64,000 nucleotides of DNA from an uncultured Parabacteroides sp. (GTDB lineage Bacteria; Bacteroidota; Bacteroidia; Bacteroidales; Tannerellaceae): assembly GCA_944325345.1 (NCBI GenBank), contig CALUZV010000010.1, positions 42,181-106,180 on the forward strand, in the 5' to 3' direction. Positions 37,701-45,569 of the stretch are shown one piece after another; position 1 is the stretch's first letter; every line of letters starts with the position of its first letter. The notes beneath the pieces are model-generated. The model was not told the DNA's origin. It made no database searches and worked only from the letters and a program-made list of their open reading frames with translations. Position numbers and translations under genes: made by a program.

Positions 37701-37976
37701 ACGGAATGAAGAAATATTCCAAGCGTACTTTAATACGTCAGAATCTGAAATTTTAGTATTTACATCCAGTGTTACTGGATTAGAAACACCATTTGTTTTT
37801 TCAAAACCAAGTAAAAGTGTTTGCGTTCCAACTGTTTGCTGTAAAACAACCTTTCCAGATAGAGACTCAACAGGATCGCCTGCAGGATACTTCAAGCTAG
37901 CTGCATAAGCACTACCGCTAAAGACTCCGCCCGTCAGCGCAGCCATTGCGAAAATTGTAGAAACTTTCTTGTTCAT
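34749..37976 (-). CDS. Large secreted surface protein with DUF6383-like C-terminal domain
   Basis: 1075 residues. Signal peptide (KVSTIFAMAALTGGVFSGSAYA), then a long acidic, Asn/Asp/Thr-rich beta-type body without catalytic motifs that I recognise. The last 75 residues (VKIIATDGAINVKNAAGKN, then ILGQIVANEVL, PAGIVIVSVDGEEAVKVNVK) match what I know of DUF6383 domains and resemble type IX sorting tails, so export to the surface is likely. A consensus promoter, a leader of about 100 bases with a stem-loop (38047-38071) and strong codon bias point to an abundant protein, perhaps an S-layer or coat component. That role is inference. Confidence 0.75.
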   Translation of the reverse strand: MNKKVSTIFAMAALTGGVFSGSAYAASLKYPAGDPVESLSGKVVLQQTVGTQTLLLGFEKTNGVSNPVTLDVNTKISDSDVLKYAWNISSFRNPANDGNLYYLVNAATGDTLSFNADGKVRITGTVTNGAKNYATDNKGKFSFNINKETKTDKNYESAKVGVEGIDGFLTLADNDVTIKVADEEAGEADKITTILSLKIASVPATDLNALFNERGFNFAAKPALANVAVNGNIFAEQTVWAFEVNADNIRDAENKVMANGSATGDYYLTTTGNNQTDLIVPEGTYFFTNVVFKNGKTFGSSDLKAEDIDWLKSTLVYLSATESEEGTDSDRANGGGFLLQAQQGTEFKYNLNASDPQGNDTWITNASFTVQTNFAANDNYPYSLTVSEFWYQPKKNAAGTDKQKKQTVCMAVESYDNSRQSLVSTTFSGDPVAVFKLEASSVVDGKTLLHDTKKAAVYTIKFISGNGYLNSKYLTVGSKDGLDFQWEAKGAAIYNEDYPIFQYTITGVNSNNEITFTNRETGENFTAQLFPADGENRYYMAIKYINGIDAAHAAANKDFKVQPYTVESKTNTYAVTPTDSEGNPVGLQTFAANYVVELKSIDVDSYAGFLKEDEAVSRAIAFARDVNDTSNKMYAYVEDGQIVDDDFTNDLYASAQWQLKKVDETEISRVYVYNNTTTQSVDNVPEGDKVKAYVYTLQYVEDGELKNDYLAIENDVPVLGSKTYFVIKENVDGSVSLIKANRVKAGQYSNVFTNLEVASEATEKAVEVKLNAAEDGYEFDDQDDVYESTSDAREIKTYLEEQPVDISWPANEGHVTIESELGNYITMNEDRDAIVVNENEADTYYLYVTDKKAVVPSFYITKGVAAENGERMFMFNPKDSVDYYVADGTYDKKYQWAENTTKVIFKAAKINDTRDTLTIDVKGETKYIAKKANDDNKNIWGGINRFKWQIIEAADADGYYYIRQAGSGNVGNYLGAWNEKVTWSPDKAHAMLFTIESVAAPTANEGVSATEVKIIATDGAINVKNAAGKNVVVSTILGQIVANEVLTSDNATISVPAGIVIVSVDGEEAVKVNVK

Positions 37977-38046
37977 AATTAATAAATTAGTTGTTAATAA
38001 TATGTGTAATTGTGTAATTAAAACTCTTAGTTCTTACTTCCATCGC

Positions 38047-38071
38047 GGAAAAGGTGCGCGTGCTTTTCCTT
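38047..38071 (-). promoter_or_regulatory. Leader stem-loop of the DUF6383-type gene
   Basis: GGAAAAG and CTTTTCC pair around GTGCGCGTG in the untranslated leader, 70 bases before the start codon. It may stabilise the mRNA; no riboswitch class fits. Confidence 0.5.
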
Positions 38072-38084
38072 CGTGGAATCGTTG

Positions 38085-38114
38085 CAAAGGTAAGGACGAT
38101 TTATGAATCTGCAA
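38085..38114 (-). promoter_or_regulatory. Consensus promoter of the DUF6383-type gene
   Basis: On the minus strand TTG (38112-38114), exactly 19 bases, TACCTTTG (38085-38092), identical in layout to the tRNA-Ser promoter. Confidence 0.85.
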
Positions 38115-38249
38115 GAAAAATCTTGGAAAATTTTCCGGAGGGGCGGGTTTTACGAACGAAAACCGGGGTTTCGTAGGACGAAAACCGAGGTTTGAGGGTA
38201 TCAAAACGCAGCTTTACGCGCGCGGACATTATATGAATGTTTCCTTCGC

Positions 38250-38460
38250 CGCACTTCATGCAGTCTGCACGAACGGCGGCGAAGTGCTTCAACAGCTTCA
38301 TGCAGACTACATGGGGCTGTTGAAGTGCTTCAACGGTTCCATGCAGACTACATAGGGCTGTTGAAGTACTTCAACGGCTCCATGCAGACTACATGAGGCT
38401 GTTGAAGTGCTTCAACGCGCTTCATGCAGACTGCATGGACGGCGGTGAAGTGCTTCAACA
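38250..38460. repeat. Tandem array, five 41-42-base units, reaching the cca stop codon
   Basis: CATGCAG recurs at 38257, 38299, 38340, 38381 and 38423. Each unit has a GTTGAAGTGCTTCAAC dyad and a CATGCAGACTACATG dyad. The last GTTGAAGC copy supplies the stop codon of cca (38455-38457, minus strand). It takes up about half of the 478-base gap; promoter and leader of the DUF6383-type gene take the rest. Confidence 0.9.
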
Positions 38461-39894
38461 GGTCTGCCCGACGGGTGCCAGGCCCATCTTGGCGGCCTTT
38501 TGGAGCATATATTGCCGCGCAGCCTCGTATTCGTTGGGGATAACGCCGTCGAGGATAGCGTTTTTGATGCTTTCCTTCAGCGTACCGACGGGGCGCGAGG
38601 GCGGGAGGCCGAAGGTGCGCATGATTTCCTCGCCCGAGACGGGGGGCTGGAAATTCCGCACGCGGTCTTTCTCTTCTATCTCAGCGAGTTTCGAGCGGAC
38701 GAGGCGGAAGTTCTCGAGGAAGCGACGGACTTTGTCGGGGTTCTTGCTCGTGATGTCGGCCTCGCAGAGGAGCATCAGGTCGTCGATGTCGTCGCCCGCA
38801 TCGAAGAGGAGGCGGCGGATGGCGGAATCGGTAACGCCCTCATCGGCAAGGACTATCGGGCGCATGTGGAGGCTCACCATCTTCTGCACGTATTTCATCT
38901 TCTCGTTCATCGGGAGTTTCATGCGGCGGAAGATGGCGGGTATCATCTTCTCTCCGATGAAGTTATGGCTGTGGAAGGTCCATCCGAGGCGCGGGTCGAA
39001 ACGCTTGGTCGCAGGCTTGCCGATATCGTGGAAGATGGCGCTCCAGCGGAGCCAGAGGTTGTCAGTCGTGCGACTCAACTGGTCGAGTACCAGCAAGGTA
39101 TGGGCAAAATTGTCTTTGTGGCCGATGCCCTCAATCATCTCCACACCCTTCAGGGCACAGAGTTCGGGGAAAATCAGCGGGAGGAGGCCCGACTTGTCTA
39201 ACAGTTCGAAGCCGATGGAAGGTTTGGGCGAAAGCATGATTTTGTTCAGTTCATCGACGATACGTTCTTTCGAGATGATGGAGATACGCTCGCGGTTGCG
39301 GATGATGGCGTCGAAGGTATCGGGGTCGATGAAGAAACCCAGCTGGGTGGCGAAGCGGACGGCGCGCATCATGCGGAGCGGGTCGTCGCTGAAAGTAATG
39401 TCCGGGTCGAGGGGCGTGCGGATGATGAGGTCCTCCATATCGTCCAAGCCGCCGAAGGGATCAATAAGTTCGCCATAGCGGTCTTTGTTGAGGCAGAGGG
39501 CGAGGGCGTTTATCGTGAAATCGCGGCGGTTCTGGTCGTCTTCGAGCGTACCATCCTCGACGATAGGCTTGCGGCTGTCGTGGCTATACGACTCGCGGCG
39601 GGCACCGACAAACTCAAGCTCGAGGTCGCCAGCCTTGACCTGCGCCGTGCCGAAGTTCTTGAAGACCGAGAGGGTAGCCCGTTTGCCCAGTTTGCGGGCG
39701 ACCGCCTTGGCCAGCTCGATGCCGCTGCCGACGGCAACGATGTCAATATCTTTAGAATGCCGATTGAGGAAAATATCCCGCACATAGCCGCCGATGACGT
39801 AGGCTTCCAAGCCCAGTTCGTCTGCGGCTTCGGAGACGAGGCGGAAAGAAGGGGATGAGAGGTGGGATTGTAGTTCTTGTTCTGTTAAATACAT
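38455..39894 (-). CDS. cca: CCA tRNA nucleotidyltransferase with HD domain
   Basis: Adds or repairs the 3' CCA of tRNAs, needed here since the tRNA gene in the window does not encode CCA. The N-terminal class II nucleotidyltransferase domain has [20 protein letters not shown] (catalytic Asp pair) and [14 protein letters not shown] neck/body domain follows, then an HD domain with [15 protein letters not shown]. 479 residues, normal for Bacteroidales. Its stop codon is part of the 42-base array behind it. Confidence 0.95.
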   Translation of the reverse strand: MYLTEQELQSHLSSPSFRLVSEAADELGLEAYVIGGYVRDIFLNRHSKDIDIVAVGSGIELAKAVARKLGKRATLSVFKNFGTAQVKAGDLELEFVGARRESYSHDSRKPIVEDGTLEDDQNRRDFTINALALCLNKDRYGELIDPFGGLDDMEDLIIRTPLDPDITFSDDPLRMMRAVRFATQLGFFIDPDTFDAIIRNRERISIISKERIVDELNKIMLSPKPSIGFELLDKSGLLPLIFPELCALKGVEMIEGIGHKDNFAHTLLVLDQLSRTTDNLWLRWSAIFHDIGKPATKRFDPRLGWTFHSHNFIGEKMIPAIFRRMKLPMNEKMKYVQKMVSLHMRPIVLADEGVTDSAIRRLLFDAGDDIDDLMLLCEADITSKNPDKVRRFLENFRLVRSKLAEIEEKDRVRNFQPPVSGEEIMRTFGLPPSRPVGTLKESIKNAILDGVIPNEYEAARQYMLQKAAKMGLAPVGQTC

Positions 39895-39899
39895 GTGTT

Positions 39900-39989
39900 T
39901 GAGTTATGAGTTACGAGTTATGAGTTATGAGTTATTATTCGCTATGAGCATCCAACTCATAACTTATAACCCATAACTCATAACTCTTA
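39900..39989. repeat. GAGTTAT-family fold-back between nagB and cca
   Basis: Left arm 39900-39934 made of GAGTTAT units, right arm 39953-39989 of the mirrored ATAACTC units. A shorter relative is at 47619. Confidence 0.88.
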
Positions 39990-39996
39990 AAAAGTT

Positions 39997-40809
39997 CTAC
40001 TTCAGGAGCGAGCAAGGACACAGATGGTCTTTCTCGATATCTTTGAAGTAGTTGTACGTGCCGACCTTCATTTCAGCACAAGCAGCTTCGTCGCAGACGA
40101 TGATGCCTTTCGGATGGAGCTGGAGGGCGGTGATAGTCCACATCTGGTTTACGGCACCCTCGACAGCCTGCTGCAAAGCGCGAGCCTTGTTGTGTCCGTT
40201 TACCATGATTAATACCTCTTTGGCATCCAAGACAGTGCCGACGCCGACGGTTACAGCCGTCTTGGGCACCTTGTTCACGTCGTTGTCGAAGAAGCGGGAG
40301 TTCGCGATAATCGTGTCGGTCGTCAAAGTCTTCACGCGCGTGCGGGAAGCCAAAGAAGAACCCGGCTCGTTGAAGGCGATATGCCCGTCGGGGCCAATGC
40401 CGCCGAGGAACAAATCCACGCCGCCGGCAGCCTTCATGCGGGCTTCGTAGGCAGCACATTCAGCTTCCAAGTCTTCAGCATTGCCGTTGAGGATGTTTAC
40501 ATTCTCCGGCTTGATGTCGATGTGGCTGAAGAAGTTGTTCCACATGAACGAATGATAGCTTTCGGGATGTTCTTTCGGCAGGCCGACGTATTCATCCATA
40601 TTGAACGTGATGACGTTCTGGAAAGATACCACGCCCTGCTTGTTCAACTCAATCAGGTGTTTGTACATACCCAGCGGGGATGAGCCCGTAGGCAAGCCTA
40701 AAACAAAAGGCTTTTCGGCTGTCGGATTCGCTTTCTTAATCTTCGCAGCCACGTAATTGGCAGCCCATTGGGAGAGCTGCTCGTAATTCGGTTCGATAAT
40801 CAGTCTCAT
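39997..40809 (-). CDS. nagB: Glucosamine-6-phosphate deaminase
   Basis: Converts glucosamine-6-phosphate to fructose-6-phosphate and ammonia. Motifs: [36 protein letters not shown] (catalytic Asp), [17 protein letters not shown] (His, Glu). 270 residues, normal. Flanked on both sides by fold-back elements, so probably transcribed alone. Confidence 0.96.
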   Translation of the reverse strand: MRLIIEPNYEQLSQWAANYVAAKIKKANPTAEKPFVLGLPTGSSPLGMYKHLIELNKQGVVSFQNVITFNMDEYVGLPKEHPESYHSFMWNNFFSHIDIKPENVNILNGNAEDLEAECAAYEARMKAAGGVDLFLGGIGPDGHIAFNEPGSSLASRTRVKTLTTDTIIANSRFFDNDVNKVPKTAVTVGVGTVLDAKEVLIMVNGHNKARALQQAVEGAVNQMWTITALQLHPKGIIVCDEAACAEMKVGTYNYFKDIEKDHLCPCSLLK

Positions 40810-40819
40810 AATATTATTA

Positions 40820-40913
40820 AATTGAGAATTGACAATTGAGAATTGACAATTAAGAGTACACCCCCTAACTATCCATTATCAATTGTCAATTGTTAATTGT
40901 TAATTGTCAATTG
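40820..40913. repeat. ATTGACA-family fold-back overlapping the fprA end
   Basis: Left arm 40820-40852, right arm 40875-40913. The right arm encodes the last codons (Ile-Asp-Asn-stop) of the flavoprotein gene. Confidence 0.87.
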
Positions 40914-42090
40914 CCGTCGCCATTTCTTCTCCCAGTTTCCAGCAAGCCTCGTACTTATCCGGCTGGAGGCCCTGCTTCTGCTCTACCGGTTCGCCGACGA
41001 CTTCCCACTTCATCTTCTCGGCAAAGGCAGCCAGGCGTTTCACCGCTGCGCCAGCCCACGAGAAGGAGCCGAAATAACCGAACTTGCGGTTCTTCAGTTC
41101 GCGGAGTTCAATCTTCGAAAGGAGGGAATCAACCTCGGGATAGAGCTGGTTGCAATACGTCGGGCAACCGATAATCACGCCTTTATACTTGAACAAGTCT
41201 TTCAAGATGTAAGAAGAATGGGACTTGCTGACGTTGTGTACCACAATCTTCTTCACGCCGTGGGCGGAGAGCGATGAGGCGATGGCCTCCGCCATCTGCT
41301 CCGTATTGCCATACATGCTGCCGTAGATAAGGACGACACCGTCCTCACCTTCGTAGCGGCTCAGTTGGTCGTATATCTTGACAACTTCGGGGATGTATTT
41401 CGTCCAGACCGGACCGTGTGTCGAGCATATCATCTGGATATCCAAGCCGGAGAGCTTTTGCAACGCCTTCTGCACCGGACTGCCATACTTGCCGACAATA
41501 TTCGCATAGTAGCGGCGCATCTCGTCCCAGATATGGTCTAATATCAGGTCGGTATCCAAGACACCGCCGTCCAATGCGCCGTAAGTACCGAACGCATCAG
41601 CCGAGAAGAGAATCTTGTCCGTCTGGTCATACGTAACCATCACCTCCGGCCAATGAACCATCGGCGCCATATAGAAGCTCAGCGTATGTTTGCCGATGGC
41701 GAGCGTATCGCCTTCCTTCACTTCGTGCAAGCCGGTCGTGATGCCGTGGAAACCATTCAGCATCTCGAAGGTACGCTTGTTGCCCACGATCTGCACATCG
41801 GGATAAGCCTGGCGCAAGAGGCGGATGCTCCCTGCGTGGTCCGGCTCCATGTGATTGACGATAAGGTAGTCGAGCGGACGGCCGGCCAAAGCGTCGGAAA
41901 TCTTTTTCAAGAATGCGTCGGCATAGCATACATCGACAGTATCCACCAAGACGGTCTTCTCGTCCGCTATCAGATAGGAATTGTAGGAGACACCATACGG
42001 CAGGGGCCACATGTTCTCGAACAAGTGCTTCTGCCGGTCGTTTACGCCTACATAGTAAACTTTATCTGCTATTTCCTTCAGTCTATACAT
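40900..42090 (-). CDS. fprA: A-type flavoprotein (FprA, oxygen/NO reductase)
   Basis: 396 residues. The N-terminal metallo-beta-lactamase diiron domain has LIVNHMEPDHAGSIR (H-x-E-x-D-H), MVHWPEVMVTY and CSTHGPVW. The C-terminal flavodoxin domain (from about residue 255) has VVLIYGSMYGNTEQMAEAI and GVIIGCPTY. Such enzymes reduce O2 to water or NO to N2O with electrons from rubredoxin or flavin reductases and protect anaerobes. The C-terminal residues IDN and the stop come from a fold-back repeat, so the end of the protein has been shaped by that element. 15 bases before it on the same strand lies lgt. Confidence 0.94.
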   Translation of the reverse strand: MYRLKEIADKVYYVGVNDRQKHLFENMWPLPYGVSYNSYLIADEKTVLVDTVDVCYADAFLKKISDALAGRPLDYLIVNHMEPDHAGSIRLLRQAYPDVQIVGNKRTFEMLNGFHGITTGLHEVKEGDTLAIGKHTLSFYMAPMVHWPEVMVTYDQTDKILFSADAFGTYGALDGGVLDTDLILDHIWDEMRRYYANIVGKYGSPVQKALQKLSGLDIQMICSTHGPVWTKYIPEVVKIYDQLSRYEGEDGVVLIYGSMYGNTEQMAEAIASSLSAHGVKKIVVHNVSKSHSSYILKDLFKYKGVIIGCPTYCNQLYPEVDSLLSKIELRELKNRKFGYFGSFSWAGAAVKRLAAFAEKMKWEVVGEPVEQKQGLQPDKYEACWKLGEEMATAIDN

Positions 42091-42105
42091 ATATATAATT
42101 ATGAT

Positions 42106-42936
42106 TTATTGTTTAGTTTGAATCCCTTTTGCCCGTGCCTTCCAAACGAACCACGCGCCGGCAAGCACAAACGGGATACTCAGCAACTGCCCCATGTTGA
42201 GCAGCATATCCGCCTCGAATGCCTCCTGGTCGTTCTTCAGGAACTCGATAAAGAAGCGCGTGCCGAAGACGCATATCAGAAAGACCCCGAAGATGAAGCC
42301 CTCGCGCTTCCACGCCTCTTTCTTGAAGTATAACCACATACAGAGCAAAAAGGTTGCAAGGTAGCACAATGCCTCGTAGAGCTGCGTCGGGTGGCTCGGC
42401 TGAGAAAATATCGGCTCGGCCCCCATCCGCCACGCGTGCAGGTTCTCGATGAAGCGGAAACCCCAAGGCAAATCCGTCGGGTGCCCATAAATCTCGTGGT
42501 TCATCAAGTTGCCCAAGCGTATCATCGCGGCTACCAGACCGGTCGGCACGACCAGCTTATCAAACGTCCAGAGCATCGAGCGATGGCTCACCCGCTTGGA
42601 GTAGAAATAGATGGCGACGATGATACCCAGCGTCCCGCCGTGGCTTGCCAATCCGCCTTCCCATATCTTCAGGATTTCCACAGGATTGGCCAGGTAATAA
42701 TCCGGCGCATAGAAGAGGCAATGCCCCAGGCGCGCACCGACAACCGTGCCCACAATCGTATATATCAGCAGCGAGTCTATCCATTCCGGGTTCAGCTTCT
42801 CTTGCTTCCACATCTTCTGGACAATCATGTAGCCTATCCAGAAGCCGATGGCGAAGGCCAAGCCGTACCAGCGGATTTCGCGCGAGCCGATGGTGAAGAT
42901 GGCAGGGTCGGCGGTCCATGTTATAAAATCCAACAT
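42106..42936 (-). CDS. lgt: Prolipoprotein diacylglyceryl transferase
   Basis: Integral membrane enzyme that attaches diacylglycerol to the lipobox cysteine. About seven membrane helices; diagnostic motifs SREIRWYGLAFAIGFWIGY, GLASHGGTLGIIVAIYF and RLGNLMNHEIYGHPTDLPWG. 276 residues from the ATG at 42934-42936 (MLDFITWTADP). A longer in-frame start 14 codons upstream is inside a fold-back repeat and would not give a family-like N-terminus. Located 15 bases upstream of fprA; the pair may be one unit. Confidence 0.95.
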   Translation of the reverse strand: MLDFITWTADPAIFTIGSREIRWYGLAFAIGFWIGYMIVQKMWKQEKLNPEWIDSLLIYTIVGTVVGARLGHCLFYAPDYYLANPVEILKIWEGGLASHGGTLGIIVAIYFYSKRVSHRSMLWTFDKLVVPTGLVAAMIRLGNLMNHEIYGHPTDLPWGFRFIENLHAWRMGAEPIFSQPSHPTQLYEALCYLATFLLCMWLYFKKEAWKREGFIFGVFLICVFGTRFFIEFLKNDQEAFEADMLLNMGQLLSIPFVLAGAWFVWKARAKGIQTKQ

Positions 42937-42938
42937 TT

Positions 42939-43038
42939 CAATTGACAACGTTATTAATTGACAATTGACAATTGACAATTGACAATTATAGGGGAAACCT
43001 TTTCTAATTGTCCATTGTCAATTATCCATTGTCAATTT
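42939..43038. repeat. ATTGACA-family fold-back between ddh and lgt
   Basis: Left arm 42939-42990 with five or more AATTGAC units, right arm 43003-43038 mirrored. It lies between the lgt start and the ddh stop. Confidence 0.88.
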
Positions 43039-43040
43039 AT

Positions 43041-43937
43041 TTACACTAACCTGCGAATCAAGCTTTCTCTATCGCCATACAGCATATCGATAACCGGCAG
43101 CTCGATCATCGTATAGGCTCCCGGCTGCTGCTTCATGCTGGCACGAGCGACGCAGACGAGGATTTGGGCTGTCAGCGCAGGGTTGTTTATCTTCATGTCG
43201 AACTCGATGAGCTGGTTCTGCGTCTTGCCGGAGACACCCTTGCGGGTGAGGTTCACGCCGTGGCCCATATCCTTCAGGGCATCAACAGACTCTACCTGGA
43301 TAACGTGCGTCTCATCGTGTGCGAAGTAATCGTCGGCCTTGATAGCGGCGGCAACTTGCTTGAAGTCGTATCCGTCGGCCACTTCGATGTAAACCATGCG
43401 GCGGTGTACGCCTGTCCCCAAGGGGATAGTCATGCTCAACGCAGCCTTCACGCCTTCGATGGCCTTCACAGCTACCGTATGGCCCATGCTCATGCCCGGA
43501 CCGAAGTTCGTGTAGGTGATGCCTTTCGGGACGATAGCCTCCAAGAGGGCGCGGACGATAGAATCGCTTCCCGGGTCCCAGCCGGCCGAGATGATTGACA
43601 CGCGGTTGTGCGCCTTGGCCACCTCGTCGAGCGAGCGGCGCAGGTCGGCTATCTGCGTATGGATGTCAAAACTATCCACGGTGTTGATACCCAAGGCAAG
43701 GATTTCCTTGGCGTAATGTTCTACTTGGCGGGTCGGTGTGGCGAGGATGGCTACATCAACGCCTTCGAGCTTCGTGATGCTGTCTGTTACGACGTAGGGC
43801 TTCAGCTCGGCAGGGACGTCGTTCGGGTTGCGGCGTACAATGCCGGCTACTTCAAAATCGGGAGCTACTTCCAAGGCTTCCAATACATACTTGCCTATGT
43901 TGCCATATCCAACGATGGCGGCTCTAATCTTTTTCAT
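43041..43937 (-). CDS. ddh: meso-Diaminopimelate dehydrogenase
   Basis: One-step NADPH-dependent route from tetrahydrodipicolinate to meso-diaminopimelate for lysine and peptidoglycan. The N-terminal Rossmann fold is RAAIVGYGNIGKYVLEALE. Family motifs are STAGWDPG-like (SAGWDPGSDSIVRALLEA) and NFGPGMSMGHTVAVKAIEG. 298 residues, normal. Gene alone between a fold-back and a hairpin region. Confidence 0.95.
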   Translation of the reverse strand: MKKIRAAIVGYGNIGKYVLEALEVAPDFEVAGIVRRNPNDVPAELKPYVVTDSITKLEGVDVAILATPTRQVEHYAKEILALGINTVDSFDIHTQIADLRRSLDEVAKAHNRVSIISAGWDPGSDSIVRALLEAIVPKGITYTNFGPGMSMGHTVAVKAIEGVKAALSMTIPLGTGVHRRMVYIEVADGYDFKQVAAAIKADDYFAHDETHVIQVESVDALKDMGHGVNLTRKGVSGKTQNQLIEFDMKINNPALTAQILVCVARASMKQQPGAYTMIELPVIDMLYGDRESLIRRLV

Positions 43938-44063
43938 ACCTTAAATATTATAATACTCAATCGCGTGCAAAGGTATATAAATTTAGGCGGGTTTTCATAC
44001 GGTGGGAAGAAAAAAGCGCAGGGGAAAATTTACGGCCACCGTAAGCGGTCCAGCGCCTGAGAC

Positions 44064-44099
44064 AGCAAAGGCCCGCTACTTTCGCAGCGAGCCTTTGCT
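44064..44099. terminator. Hairpin behind the DUF1015 gene, weak terminator
   Basis: AGCAAAGGC pairs with GCCTTTGCT, inner stem CGCT/AGCG. It lies 20 bases behind the DUF1015 stop on the minus strand, but no T-run follows on that strand; on the plus strand TTTACTTTCTT follows. Confidence 0.45.
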
Positions 44100-44119
44100 T
44101 TACTTTCTTATCCAAAAAC

Positions 44120-45367
44120 TTATTCCAACTTATGAATAACCAATCCCGAACGGAGCTTCGGCTCGAACCACGTCGTCTTCGGCGGCATGATATTGCCCGA
44201 ATCGGCGATGTCCATCAGTTGCTTCATCGTTACGGGATAGAGCGCGAGGGCCACCCGCATCTCGCCGCTATCGACGCGACGCTTCAGTTCGCCCAAGCCC
44301 CGGATGCCGCCGACGAAATCGATGCGTTTATCCGAGCGCAAGTCTTTGATGCCTAAGATTTCATCCAAGATATAGCGCGAGGATATGGTTACGTCCAGGA
44401 CGCCGATGGGGTCCGAATCGTCGTAGGTTCCCGGCCGCGCCGTCAGCGAGTACCACTGGCCGCCGAGGTAGAGCGAGAAGTTGTGCAAGCCGGCAGAATG
44501 ATAGATGTCCGTACCCTTCGGCTCAACCACGAAATGCTTGTCGAGGCGGTGGAGAAACTCCTCGTCCGTGAGGCCGTTCAAGTCCTTCACCACGCGGTTG
44601 TAATCGATAATCGTCAGTTGGTTGGCCGGGAAACAGACCGCCATGAAGTAATTATATTCCTCGTCGCCCCGGTGGTTGGGATTCTGCTTTGCCTTTTCAG
44701 CCCCCACAAGGGCGGCGGCGGCGGAACGATGGTGGCCGTCGGCAATATAGAGCGCCGGAATCTGGGCGAACAGCTCCGTGATACGACGGATATCTGCCTC
44801 ATCGTCGATGACCCAGAAGGTATGGCCGAAGCCGTCGTCGGGAGCCACAAAATCATACTCCGGCGTGCGGGCGGTATATTTCGCCACGAGCTTGTCCAGC
44901 TCGGCATTGTCGGGATAGGCAAAGAAGACCGGCTCGATATTCGCGTTATTGACGCGGACGTGCTTCATGCGGTCCTCCTCTTTGTCGCGACGCGTGAGCT
45001 CGTGCTTTTTGATGACCCCGTTCATATAGTCCGGGACATAGGCCCCGACGACGAGACCGTATTGCGTCTTGCCGTTCATAGTCTGGGCATAAACGTAATA
45101 GCACTCCTTCTCGTCCTGGACCAGCCAACCACGCTCCTGGAAGAGACGGAAGTTGTCGGCGGCCTTCTGATAGACACGCGGATCGTGCTCGTCGGTGCCG
45201 ACGGGGAAATCGATTTCGGGTTTGATAATATGATACAGCGATTTTTCATTGCCCTCGGCCTCGCGACGCGCTTCATCGGAATTAAGCACATCGTAAGGGC
45301 GGGAAACCACTTGAGTAACCAAGTTTTTGGGCGGACGGAGGCCGCGGAAAGGTTTAATGGTAGCCAT
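44120..45367 (-). CDS. DUF1015 protein of the serine cluster
   Basis: 415 residues from the ATG at 45365-45367 (MATIKPFRGLRPPKNL); one more in-frame ATG lies two codons upstream. DUF1015 pattern throughout: VSRPYDVLNSDEARREAE, YGLVVGAYVPDYMNGVIKKHE, LYIADGHHRSAAA and the end PKTTWFEPKLRSGLVIHKL. Function not established; in Bacteroidales it regularly follows serC-serA, which suggests a role in serine metabolism. A 202-base gap with large hairpins separates it from serA. Confidence 0.88.
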   Translation of the reverse strand: MATIKPFRGLRPPKNLVTQVVSRPYDVLNSDEARREAEGNEKSLYHIIKPEIDFPVGTDEHDPRVYQKAADNFRLFQERGWLVQDEKECYYVYAQTMNGKTQYGLVVGAYVPDYMNGVIKKHELTRRDKEEDRMKHVRVNNANIEPVFFAYPDNAELDKLVAKYTARTPEYDFVAPDDGFGHTFWVIDDEADIRRITELFAQIPALYIADGHHRSAAAALVGAEKAKQNPNHRGDEEYNYFMAVCFPANQLTIIDYNRVVKDLNGLTDEEFLHRLDKHFVVEPKGTDIYHSAGLHNFSLYLGGQWYSLTARPGTYDDSDPIGVLDVTISSRYILDEILGIKDLRSDKRIDFVGGIRGLGELKRRVDSGEMRVALALYPVTMKQLMDIADSGNIMPPKTTWFEPKLRSGLVIHKLE

Positions 45368-45422
45368 TTTCAAAAAGGTATAATATGTTTTTCATTTCCA
45401 ACCACGCGCAAGGCGCGAGGTT

Positions 45423-45516
45423 ATAAATAGCCGTAGGTTTCAACCTACGGTGATATACGGGGATGATATCCGTTTCCTCCCCATATACCGTAGGTTGAAA
45501 CCTACGGCTATTTATG
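45423..45516. repeat. CCGTAGGTTTCAACCTACGG fold-back
   Basis: The arms begin ATAAATAGCCGTAGG at 45423 and mirror at 45480-45516; each arm is itself a CCGTAGGTTTCAACCTACGG palindrome, so alternative folds exist. Lies between serA and DUF1015. Confidence 0.87.
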
Positions 45517-45540
45517 ACCTGCCGACGAATCGGCAGGTCG
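45517..45540. repeat. Perfect 10-base-pair hairpin GACCTGCCGA
   Basis: GACCTGCCGA, loop CGAA, TCGGCAGGTC; directly adjoins the larger fold-back at 45423-45516, 30 bases behind the serA stop. May end serC-serA transcription, although the T-run is poor. Confidence 0.7.
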
Positions 45541-45569
45541 GGATAGATTTAAACTAAACTAAAAAGGGA

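Noticed and set aside
38393..39478. Plus-strand ORF of 361 codons over cca
   Set aside because: Starts within the tandem array and runs antisense to a clear cca gene; Ser/Arg-rich shadow composition.
42937..42978. Upstream start for lgt
   Set aside because: The extra 14 codons are translated fold-back repeat; the protein family starts at MLDF.
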